Below the pieces are notes generated by a model. That model did not search any database and was not told the origin of the DNA. It saw nothing but the letters and a program-made list of their open reading frames with translations. A DNA stretch of 64,000 nucleotides, taken from the NCBI GenBank assembly GCA_006937955.1, contig SSNP01000045.1, forward strand, positions 66,833-130,832, read 5' to 3'. Positions within the stretch are counted from its first letter, which is position 1, and the number at the start of each line of letters is the position of its first letter. The DNA comes from Pachypanchax playfairii. Lineage: Eukaryota > Chordata > Actinopteri > Cyprinodontiformes > Aplocheilidae. The position numbers and the translations under genes are program-made. Of this stretch, positions 1 through 11,500 are shown piece after piece.

Positions 1-1164
1 TCTCTATACTCAGCTTCTTGTCCCTCACTGATGCACCAACAACTGCAGAGTCATCAGAGTATTTCTGCAGATGACAGGACTCAGAGTTGTACTGGAAGTC
101 AGAGGTGTACATCGTGAAGAGAAATGGTGAGAGTACAGTTCCTTGTGGCGCTCCAGTGCTGCTGACCTCCATCCCAGACACACAACCCCCCAGTCTCACA
201 AACTGTGGTCTGTTTGTGAGGTAGTCATAAATCCAGGAGGTTGTGGAGGAATCCACCTGGAATTTATGGAGCTTCTCACATAACAAAGCAGGCTGAATTG
301 TGTTAAAAGCACTTGAGAAGTCAAAGAACATGACCCTCAAAGTGCTGCCTGATTGGTCCAGATGAGCGTGTGCTCTGTGAAGCAGGTAGATGATGGCATC
401 TTCAACCCCAAGCCCATTACGGTATGCAAACTGTAATGGGTCCTGAAAGGTGCTGACCTGCTTGTTGAGGTGAGCCAGTAAGAGTCTCTCCAGGACTTTC
501 ATGACGTGAGATGTCAGGGCAACTGGTCTGTAGTCGTTTGGTTCAGCTGGTTGTGGTTTTTTAGGTACTGGAACAAGGCAGGATGTTTTCCACAGCACAG
601 GAACTGTTTTCTGTCTCAGACTGGTGTTGAAGAGGTGCTGGAGACCTGGTTGCAGGTCACAGACAGAGTGGAGGTGGAGGCAGAGGAGGTCTTTGGGTGC
701 TCTGAGGTGGAGGAAGATGATGCTGTGTTCTGGTCCATGACTGAGCTGCAGGGTGACGGAGTGGAGGTGTGATAGGAAAGCTGTGGCCTCACGTTGTTCT
801 GCTGGAGCTGACTCTCTAGCTTCTTCCTGTAGTCCTCCTTGCACTTCCTGGTTTGTGCTTTAAGTTGTTTTTGTGTTGTCTTTAATAACTCCCTGTCACC
901 ATCCCTGAAGGCTTTCTTTGTGATGTTCAGCAGCTTTTTCAGGTCTCTGGTGATCCAGGGTTTGTTATATGGGAAGCACCTCACAGTTCTTGTTGGTACG
1001 ATGCTGTCCACACAGAAGTTTATATAATCTGTCACACACTCAGTCATGGTGTTGATGTTGTCTCCATGAGGTTCACAGAGGACATTCCGGTCCGTAGCCT
1101 CGAAGCAACTTTTCAGAGCACCTTCAGCATCATTAGACCAGGTTTTGATGGTTTTTGTGATCAC
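1..1164 (-). pseudogene. LINE linker and reverse transcriptase remnant
   Basis: Residues encoded at 616-1,164 match the endonuclease-RT linker of the same LINE type (motif CFPYNKPWITRDLKKLLN). After a frame change near 640 the reading continues as RT palm and fingers (VPVPKK, YRPVALTS, QFAYR, FDFSSAF, GAPQGTVLSPF, YSDD) to the window edge. The usual stretch between linker and the VLWKTS motif is missing, which suggests an internal deletion. The copy is therefore inactive unless repaired sequence lies elsewhere. Confidence 0.75.
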
Positions 1165-1272
1165 TGGTTGCTGCTGAACGATGGGCTTGTAGGTGGAGGT
1201 GAGAAGAACCTGATTATGGTCAGATCTTCCTAAAGGTGGCAGGGCAGAGGAGCTGTATGCATTTTTAAATAT

Positions 1273-1923
1273 TTACATAAAATAAGTCCAACGTCTTATT
1301 TTCTCTGGTGGAGCAGCTGACAAACTGTTGGACTGTTGGTAAAGCTGTAGAGAGGAGACGTTGTTGAAGTCTCCAGAGATCGCCATAACTGAGTTTGGAT
1401 GCTGTGTTTGTAGCCTTGCAACAATGGAGCTGATGACATCATAGGCAGTTTCTGGAGCGGTACCAGGTATTATATAAACCGCTACCAGAATAACACAGGT
1501 AAACTCTCTGGGTAAATAATATGGACGGAAACTCACAGCTAACAGTTCGATGTCCCTCGTACAGATCTTCTCCTTCACGGTGACATGTCCAGGATGACAC
1601 CAACGCTGGTTAACCAGCACTACGATACCACCTCCCCTCAGCTTCCCGCTGAGTTGCTTACTGCGGTCTGCGCGGACCATCATAAAGCCGTGTACAGACT
1701 CGTTACTGTCCGGGATGTGTTCATGCAGCCACGTCTCGGTGAAACACATAAAACTGCATTCTCTGTACTCTCTCTGGGACCTGGTTAGCACCTCGAGCTC
1801 GTCCGTTTTGTTAGCTAGCGATCTGACGTTACCCATCACAACAGTTGGAAGAAACGGTTTAAATCTCCACCGCTTTTCTCTCTGCTTCACTCCTGCCCTG
1901 CGTCCTCTTCTCTTTCTCTTCAA
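1273..1923 (-). pseudogene. LINE endonuclease domain, 5' part of ORF2
   Basis: This 216-residue open stretch starts with a basic leader and the motif MGNVRSLANKTDEL. It continues with CFTETWL (the catalytic Glu region of APE-type endonucleases), GGGIVVLVNQRWC and the ISGDFN motif. It ends in a frameshift near 1,273. The final endonuclease motif GRSDHN is found in another frame at about 1,220, so the domain is complete in content but not translatable as one chain. In an intact element it would nick target DNA for target-primed reverse transcription. Confidence 0.8.
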
Positions 1924-2110
1924 GCGGGATTTGCTGTGTTATTTCACTGTTAATTTTGATTTGGGAGAGTTTTATCAGTTGGTCACACTGATAAACAAGT
2001 CTTCCGTTGCCATGGAGACTCATCACAACAAAATCCGGAAAACAGCCAAAAAGAGCCAAAAACATCCAAAAAACTCTCCTATGCAGCACAGCCCCCGAAC
2101 CGACGCAAAA

Positions 2111-2544
2111 ATCCCCCTTTAAAAAAACTAATTTGACAGCTGAAGTCTGTCAAAAGACGGCTGTAATTTAAAAATAAACACGACAAGACAGAGCTACTAC
2201 TACAATTTGCTGCCACCTCGCGGCGCATTCTAGAATACTGATTGAACATTAAACCCGAGCAGTATTTTCAGATGAGTTTCATCAGCCTCATCCTTCATTC
2301 CGAACATGTACATGATGTGAGTTAACTCAGAACAGCCAGCATGGTTTCACCATCTGAACCCTGCAGACCGAGGCTGTTGATCTGGTCTCATTTCTGCTGT
2401 TTGAACCAGTTTTTCTTCAACTCCGTGAACATCAGGCGTCTTTTCATCTCTGACTGCTTCCTTTCATGAACCACTCAAAACATTTCAGGCTCTGACTGTT
2501 TCTGGGTTTTAAAAGTTCCCTGCTGATGATTTTCTTTTTTGTAG
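2111..2544. other. Intronic sequence, no gene seen
   Basis: This short non-coding stretch lies between the LINE and the first visible niban2 exon. It ends in a pyrimidine-rich tract and TAG acceptor (2,542-2,544). Nothing else is recognised. Confidence 0.5.
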
Positions 2545-5500
2545 GTTTGTGTGAGGAACATAAAGTCCAAACTCCAGCGTTTACCGATGCAGTCCGACTC
2601 TACCGCCAGACTCAAGGGCACTATGGCACCTGGGAGATGATGTGTGGAGAACCATCACAGGTAAATACAGTCACACGTTGAATCTTATTATATAACTCTG
2701 TACCGTATAAAATGGGTCTTTCAGAATCATTCCAGATTCTCAGGTTCTTTGTCTCAGGTGCGTAGCTTCAGGTGTGTGTCCACTCAGTGTCAGTGGGTTC
2801 TAACAGGCTGATTTCACGGCAGACCTTTTGACCTGAACAGGTAGAGATAGCATAGGTGTGTTAATGAGGGCTGCATTCCACTTCTGCAAATATACAAGGT
2901 TCTGTAAGAAATGCCTCCATGCAGAGCTTTCTCTAAATGGAACACACCTTTCCCTTCCCTAGTCTTTAAGGTCAGCATGTCTTCTTTACGATAGTAGATT
3001 CTCAAGTGCCATCTATCTACAACAAAAACCATAATCAGTAATCAGCAAGCAGCCCGAGGGATCTGTTCAGATGTTACCTACCAGTGAGTGACTCTACAGC
3101 AATCCATCAGACAGACCCAGGACCCCGGACCCCGAACCCCAGCCTGGAAGCTGAAGCCAAGCGCCCCCTGTAGGCTTGTTCCAGCCCAGCCTCCTCTCTT
3201 TAAATTAATGGGACATTGTCCTTGTTTAGAGATAAAAATCATCAGATTATTGGATATTAATTTTTCTAATGGTGCGTTCACACCGCCCAGGGCGTCCAGG
3301 CAGCAAAACGCTCAAACGGACGAAAGTTGCTTCTTTAGATAAAAACACAGCTGCTTGCACACTTTGCACAGTCTGCGTCAGCGCGTCACGTCAGTACATC
3401 ACAGGTGGGCGGGGACTTCTCTGTTGTTATAGTTATTTACAACATGACGGATCATGTGGAGAGTGGCTTGGATTTATTTAATAAATAAAGATATACAACG
3501 TCGTCGCGTCGTCGGGTGCATTTGCGGAGGTTGTGGATACACCCCATTGAGATGATCTGAGTTTCATCAAGTATGAAACTGTTTACCTGGAACTCCAATA
3601 TCCTCCGATATCTTCCTCCAGATAAGGTCCGGTCTCTTAATGTCCTTATTAAAATACGAAGACGGGTCATACAGTTTACAAAACAGTGATAATTAGTTTC
3701 TCCTCCATTTTGAAATGAATTTGAATGACTGTCAGATCTATCCGTTGATGACGTGATCAGTGCAAAGAGTTGCTGATTGGTTGCCAGGGGCGGGGCTTCA
3801 GGGGGTGCTGGGAGGACGGTACGCCCCCGGCCCGGACATCAGAGGGGCCCAGCTTAGAAGTTTGATGTGAGAGACGGGCCTCTTCCACATCTGAAAAAAA
3901 CTGGTGAAGACAGGCGAGAACACGGGCCCTTTTATATTTCACACTCGGCGGAGGATGGAGTTTGAGTTTGGATTGCAGAACCACACAAAATGCCGAGTCA
4001 TGCAGGGTTTATATGTGTTGCCCAGTCAGGTTTGAGTCATGTTGCTAAAAGCTTTACAAGAAAGACTTTAGTGATGTAGAAGGTGTAAAATATTGAATAA
4101 AACATTATCCTGCATCACTGGCTTTATTTTCACTCTCACATGGAGCTTTATGACGCACAAATTTACAAGTTAATCATTGCATCCAAGTGCATTGTGGGTA
4201 AAATTCATCATCTAATGCCCGGTCATTTGCTCCGCCCCCTGCCCGGCTCTGATTTGTTCCACTAATGTTGGTTGCTGCCGCGCGTCTGCTGCCCCAAAGT
4301 TCAATTTTCCCAACTTCAAGCAGCAGCTGCCTTGACGCCTTGACGGACCGTCTGAGCAGCAGCTGCGCAGACGTGATGACGTGCGCTGCGCCAACGCGCA
4401 CATCGAGCTGCGTGGCAGCTCGGCGCAGCTTGACGCATACCTGCTGCTTAGTACCATAGATTTGACATAAGGTATAATCTAGCTGCCCTGCTGCCTGGAC
4501 GCGCTGGGTGGTGTGAACGCACCATAACATGTTTACAATCACCATGATTGTGAGTCTGAGAGTAGGCGGGACTTTCAGACTCATCTCACCAGTATCTCAC
4601 TGGTAACTCACTAGTATCCCACCTGTATCTCACTTGTATCTCACTAGTATCTCACCTGTATCTCACCAGTATGTCACCTGTATCACACCAGTATGTCACC
4701 TGTATCTCACCAGTATGTCACCTGTATCACACTAGTATCACACTAGTATCACACTAGTATCTCACCTGTATCTCACTGGTATCTAACTAGTATCTTACCA
4801 GTATGTCAATAGTATTTTGCCAGTATCTCACTAGTATCCCACCTGTATCCCACTTGTATCTCACTAGTATCTCACCTGTATCTCACCAGTATGTCACCTG
4901 TATCACACCAGTATGTCACCTGTATCTCACCAGTATGTCACCTGTATCTCACCAGTATGTCACCTGTATCACACTAGTGTCTCACCTGTATCTCACTAGT
5001 ATCTCACCTGTATCTCACCAGTATGTCACCTGTATCTCACTTGTATCTCACTAGTATCTCACCTGTATCTCACCAGTATGTCACCTGTATCTCACTTGTA
5101 TCTCACTAGTATCTCACCTGTATCTCACCAGTATGTCACCTGTATCTCACCAGTATCTCACCTGTATCTCACCAGTATCTCACCTGTATCTCACTTGTAT
5201 CTCACCTGTATCTCACCTGTATCTCACTAGTATCTCACCTGTATCTCACCAGTATGTCACCTGTATCTCACTTGTATCTCACCAGTATCTCACCTGTATC
5301 TCACCTGTATCTCACCTGTAACTCACCTGTATCTCACCTGTACCTCACCTGTATCTCACTAGTATCTCACCTGTATCTCACTAGTATCTCACCTGTATCT
5401 CACTAGTATCTCACCTGTATCTCACTTGTATCTCACTAGTATCTCACCTGTATCTCACCTGTATCTCACTAGTATCTCACTAGTATCTCACCTGTATCTC

Positions 5501-8500
5501 ACCTGTATCTCACTAGTATCTCACCTGTATCTCACTTGTATCTCACTAGTATCTCACTAGTATCTCACTAGTATCTCACTAGTATCCCACCTGTATCTCA
5601 CTTGTATCTCACTAGTATCCCACCTGTATCTCACTTGTATCTCACCTGTATCTCACCAGTATGTCACCTGTATCTCACTAGTATCTCACCAGTATGTCAC
5701 CTGTATCTCACTTGTATCTCACCTGTATCTCACCTGTATCTCACTTGTATCTCACTATATCTCACCTGTATCTCACCTGTATCTCACTAGTATCTCACCT
5801 GTATCTCACTAGTATCTCACCTGTATCTCACCAGTATGTCACCTGTATCTCACTTGTATCTCACTAGTATCTCACCTGTATCTCACCAGTATGTCACCTG
5901 TATCTCACTAGTATCTCACCTGTATCTCACTAGTATCTCACTAGTATCTCACCTGTATCTCACTTGTATCTCACTAGTATCTCACCTGTATCTCACTAGT
6001 ATCTCACCTGTATCTCACCAGTATCTCACCTGTATCTCACTTGTATCTCACTAGTATCTCACCAGTATCTCACCTGTATCTCACCTGTATCTCACCTGTA
6101 TCTCACCAGTATCTCACTAGTATCTCACCTGTATCTCACTAGTATCTCACCTGTATCTCACCAGTATCTCACCTGTATCTCACTTGTATCTCACTAGTAT
6201 CTCACCTGTATCTCACCGGTATCTCACCTGTATCTCACTAGTATCTCACCTGTATCTCACTAGTATCTCACTAGTATCTCACCTGTATCTCACTAGTATC
6301 TCACCTGTATCTTACCTGTATCTCACCAGTATGTCACTTGTATCTCACCGATATCTCACCTGTATCTCACCTGTATCTCACCGATATCTCACCTGTATCT
6401 CACCTGTATCTCACTAGTATCTCACCTGTATCTCACTAGTATCTCACCTGTATCTCACTAGTATCTCACCTGTATCTCACTAGTATCTCACCTGTATCTC
6501 ACTAGTATGTCACCTGTATCTCACCAGTATCTCACTAGTATCCCACCTGTATCTCACTAGTATCTCACTTGTATCTCACTTGTATCTCACTAGTATCTCA
6601 CCTGTATCTCACCAGTATGTCACCTGTATCTCACCAGTATGTCACCTGTATCTCACCAGTATGTCACCTGTATCTCACTTGTATCTCACTAGTATCTCAC
6701 CTGTATCTCACCTGTATGTCACCTGTATCTCACCAGTATCTCACCTGTATCTCACCAGTATGTCACCTGTATCTCACCAGTATCTCACCTGTATCTCACC
6801 TGTATGTCACTTGTATCTCACTAGTATCTCACCTGTATCTCACCAGTATGTCACCTGTATCTCACTTGTATCTCACTAGTATCTCACCTGTATCTCACCA
6901 GTATCTCACCTGTATCTTACCTGTATCTCACCAGTATGTCACTTGTATCTCACCTGTATCTCACCAGTATGTCACCTGTATCTCACTTGTATCTCACTAG
7001 TATCTCACCTGTATCTCACCAGTATGTCACCTGTATCTCACTAGTATCTCACCTGTATCTCACTAGTATCTCACTAGTATCCCACCTGTATCTCACTTGT
7101 ATCTCACTAGTATCTCACCTGTATCTCACTAGTATCTCACCTGTATCTCACCAGTATGTCACCTGTATCTCACTTGTATCTCACTAGTATCTCACCTGTA
7201 TCTCACCAGTATGTCACCTGTATCTCACTTGTATCTCACTTGTATCTCACCTGTATCTCACTTGTATCTCACTAGTATCTCACTAGTATCTCACCTGTAT
7301 CTCACCAGTATGTCACCTGTATCTCACCTGTATCTCACTAGTATCTCACCTGTATCTTACCTGTATCTTACCTGTATCTCACTAGTATCTCACTAGTATG
7401 TCACCTGTATCTCACCTGTATCTCACCTGTATCTCACTTGTATCTCACCTGTATCTCACCAGTATGTCACTTGTATCTCACCAGTATCTCACTAGTATCT
7501 CACCGATCTCACCTGTATCTCACCTGTATCTCACTTGTATCTCACCGATATCTCACCTGTATCTCACCTGTATCTCACTAGTATCTCACTAGTATCTCAC
7601 CTGTATCTCACCTGTATCTCACCTGTATCTCACTAGTATCTCACCTGTATCTTACCTGTATCTTACCTGTATCTCACCTGTATCTCACTGATATCTCACC
7701 TGTATCTCACCAGTATGTCACTTGTATCTCACCGGTATCTCACTAGTATCTCACCTGTATCTCACTAGTATCTCACTAGTATCTCACCTGTATCTCACCT
7801 GTATCTCACCTGTATCTCACTAGTATCTCACCTGTATCTCACTAGTATCTCACCGATATCTCACCTGTATCTCACCTGTATCTCACTTGTATCTCACTAG
7901 TATCTCACCTGTATCTCACCTGTATCTCACTTGTATCTCACTAGTATCTCACCTGTATCTCACCAGTATGTCACCTGTATCTCACTTGTATCTCACTAGT
8001 ATCTCACCTGTATCTCACTTGTATCTCACTAGTATCTCACCTGTATCTCACTAGTATCTCACCTGTATCTCACCTGTATCTCACCTGTATCTCACTAGTA
8101 TCTCACCTGTATCTCACTAGTATCTCACCTGTATCTCACCAGTATGTCACCTGTATCTCACTAGTATCTCACTAGTATCTCACCTGTATCTCACTAGTAT
8201 CTCACCTGTATCTCACCAGTATCTCACTAGTATCCCACCTGTATCTCACTAGTATCTCACTTGTATCTCACTAGTATCTCACCAGTATGTCACCTGTATC
8301 TCACCTGTATCTCACTTGTATCTCACTTGTATCTCACTAGTATCTCACCTGTATCTCACCAGTATGTCCCCTGTATCTCACTTGTATCTCACCTGTATCT
8401 CACCTGTATCTCACCTGTATCTCACTAGTATCTCACTAGTATCTCACCTGTATCTCACCTGTATCTCACCTGTATCTCACTAGTATCTCACTTGTATCTC

Positions 8501-11500
8501 ACTAGTATCTCACCAGTATGTCACCTGTATCTCACCTGTATCTCACTTGTATCTCACTAGTATCTCACCTGTATCTCACCAGTATGTCACCTGTATCTCA
8601 CCAGTATGTCACCTGTATCTCACCAGTATGTCACCTGTATCTCACCAGTATCTCACCTGTATCTCACCAGTATCTCACCTGTATCTCACCAGTATGTCAC
8701 CTGTATCTCACTAGTATCTCACCTGTATCTCACTAGTATCTCACTAGTATCCCACCTGTATCTCACTTGTATCTCACTAGTATCTCACTAGTATCTCACC
8801 TGTATCTCACTTGTATCTCACCGGTATCTCACCTGTATCTCACTAGTATCTCACCTGTATCTCACTAGTATCTCACCAGTATCTCACTTGTATCTCACTA
8901 GTATCTCACCTGTATCTCACTAGTATGTCACCTGTATCTCACTTGTATCTCACTAGTATCTCACCTGTATCTCACCAGTATGTCACCTGTATCTCACTAG
9001 TATCTCACCTGTATCTCACTAGTATCTCACTAGTATCCCACCTGTATCTCACTTGTATCTCACTAGTATCTCACCTGTATCTCACTAGTATCTCACCTGT
9101 ATCTTACTTGTATCTCACCTGTATCTCACTTGTATCTCACTAGTATCTCACCTGTATCTCACTTGTATCTCACTAGTATCTCACTAGTATCTCACCTGTA
9201 TCTCACCAGTATGTCACCTGTATCTCACTTGTATCTCACTAGTATCTCACCTGTATCTCACCAGTATGTCACCTGTATCTCACCAGTATGTCACCTGTAT
9301 CTCACCAGTATCTCACTAGTATCCCACCTGTATCTCACTTGTATCTCACTAGTATCTCACTTGTATCTCACTAGTATCTCACCTGTATCTCACCAGTATG
9401 TCACCTGTATCTCACTTGTATCTCACTAGTATCTCACCTGTATCTCACCAGTATGTCACCTGTATCTCACTTGTATCTCACTAGTATCTCACCTGTATCT
9501 CACCAGTATGTCACCTGTATCTCACTTGTATCTCACCTGTATCTCACTAGTATCTCACTAGTATCCCACCTGTATCTCACTTGTATCTCACTAGTATCTC
9601 ACCTGTATCTCACCAGTATGTCACCTGTATCTCACTTGTATCTCACTAGTATCTCACCAGTATCTCACTAGTATCCCACCTGTATCTCACTTGTATCTCA
9701 CTTGTATCTCACCTGTATCTCACCAGTATCTTACCTGTATCTCACCTGTATCTCACTTGTATCTCACCTGTATCTCACCTGTATCTCACCTGTATCTCAC
9801 TAGTATCTCACCGATATCTCACCTGTATCTCACCTGTATCTCACTAGTATCTCACCTGTATCTCACTAGTATCTCACCTGTATCTCACTAGTATCTCACC
9901 TGTATCTCACTAGTATCTCACCTGTATCTTACCTGTATCTCACTAGTATCTCACCTGTATCTCACTAGTATCTCACCGATATCTCACCTGTATCTCACTA
10001 GTATCTCACCGATATCTCACCTGTATCTCATGGGACAGCTGTAACTTCTTTGTGTGGGTTATTTTACAGATGTGGCTCTACAGACATGGTGAACATGAGG
10101 CTCAGGAACAAATGCAGCTGTAATTGTGTGATATGCTTATTTTCATCCTAGATTCTGTCTAACCTGGTGATGGAGAACCTCCTGCCTGAACTGAGAGAGC
10201 TCATCTACCCCAAACTCAAAGGCAAATTGCACGACAGGCAGAGAAACTGGATGCTGGTTAGAACCACTTTGCACGTTGGAATTAAAATGAACTAAAATAA
10301 ACATGTTTACAGCTAATGTTTTGGATACTTGCTTGAAAACACTAGTTCTGCATGTATATCAAACACACAGAGAAACCAAGCAGCATTCAGAGCTCCTTAA
10401 TGTCCAGCAGTGTGTTGGAGTTGTGTTTTTTATGTGTTTACAGTATATTTGTAACACACGACACAGAAAAAGTTAGTGATGTTCATCTTTCAGGATGAAC
10501 CTCACATGCACTCTGACCTTTCCAGGTGACCTTCATGTGACCTTCTATAAACTTCTGAACACACCTGTCCAGCTGTTAAGTGTTTAAGTACTTTTTATAC
10601 AACTTGTTCTCTAACAAGGAGCTTAATGATAAATTCACATCAGCTGTTTGATCCATGAACCAATCAGAGTTAGTATTTAATCAGCCTCATCAGCTGTTCA
10701 CATCATGTGACCAAGACCAACAGCTGATCAACACCTTGACATTAAGAGGCTTCAGACAGGATGTTCTAGGATGGAAGAGGCCACTGACCTTAATGTGTCA
10801 TAGAGTGTCATCAGCAGGTCCAACAGAGAGACTGAAAGAGACACAGAAAGACATAGAAGTGGACGTCCTGTGTCCACGCCCCAGACTGATGATGCTTCAT
10901 GGTGAACAGAGTCCAGTGGAACCAGATGATGAAGGTCCCTCAACTCCAGGAACATTTAAGGAGTCGAGAGGAACCCAGTGTTACGTCAGACCATTAGAAC
11001 CTGTACATCAGTGTGTTAGACCTGCAGGGTACCTGAACACACCACCAGGTACAGGTGTCATCATGGACCAGGGAGCCTTTGAACAAGGGACCAGTGGACC
11101 TCATTTATGAAAGTAGATTCATGTTGAGCAGAAATGATGTTGGAGACGTCAAGGAGACACTGATGTCACCAGACGACTCTTTAGTGGTGCAGGTGTCACA
11201 ATATATGGACAGGCGTCACAGCGTGGACATGACATGAATCCAGTCATCGTGTCCCTGCATGAACAACACAGGTCTCATTTCATCTTCATGGACTACAAGG
11301 ATCCAGATCATTGTGGTTTCCTCATGAGAGGATTAGCTGCCGGAGACTGGGGGACCTCCAATGGAGGGACCTGGACTTTCTCCAGACCTGAATCCCATAG
11401 AAAACCTCTGGGACTAGCTATGTTTCCGTGTAGAGACCCATAACTCTGAACCCCAGAAGGACCTGAAGACCTTCAAGAAGAATGTGATGTCACACCTCAG

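Larger units (their letters stand above)
1..2110 (-). mobile_element. Non-LTR retrotransposon (LINE), broken, running off the left edge
   Basis: On the minus strand an apurinic-type endonuclease region comes first, then a linker, then reverse transcriptase that continues past base 1. The RT part shows motif A FFDFSSAFN (about 302-329), motif B TGAPQGTVLSPF and the catalytic YSDD (50-61). The parts are in different frames, and the linker appears fused directly to a mid-RT segment, so early RT blocks seem to be deleted. The clade is not assigned with certainty; the endonuclease wording resembles abundant fish jockey/CR1-superfamily LINEs. It lies in antisense upstream of the first visible niban2 exon, so it is probably intronic. 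Confidence 0.85.

Noticed and set aside
4803..9891. Many plus-strand ORFs of 60-143 codons with YLTSISPVSH repeats
   Set aside because: They are frames of the 11-bp satellite; length depends only on where the ACTAG variant gives a stop.
4582..10030. Possible CRISPR-like array
   Set aside because: There are no unique spacers; units are contiguous 11-mers, and the host is a vertebrate.
10655..11110. 151-codon plus ORF in a niban2 intron
   Set aside because: No recognised motif; it sits beside a Tc1 relic and lacks splice signals in phase.
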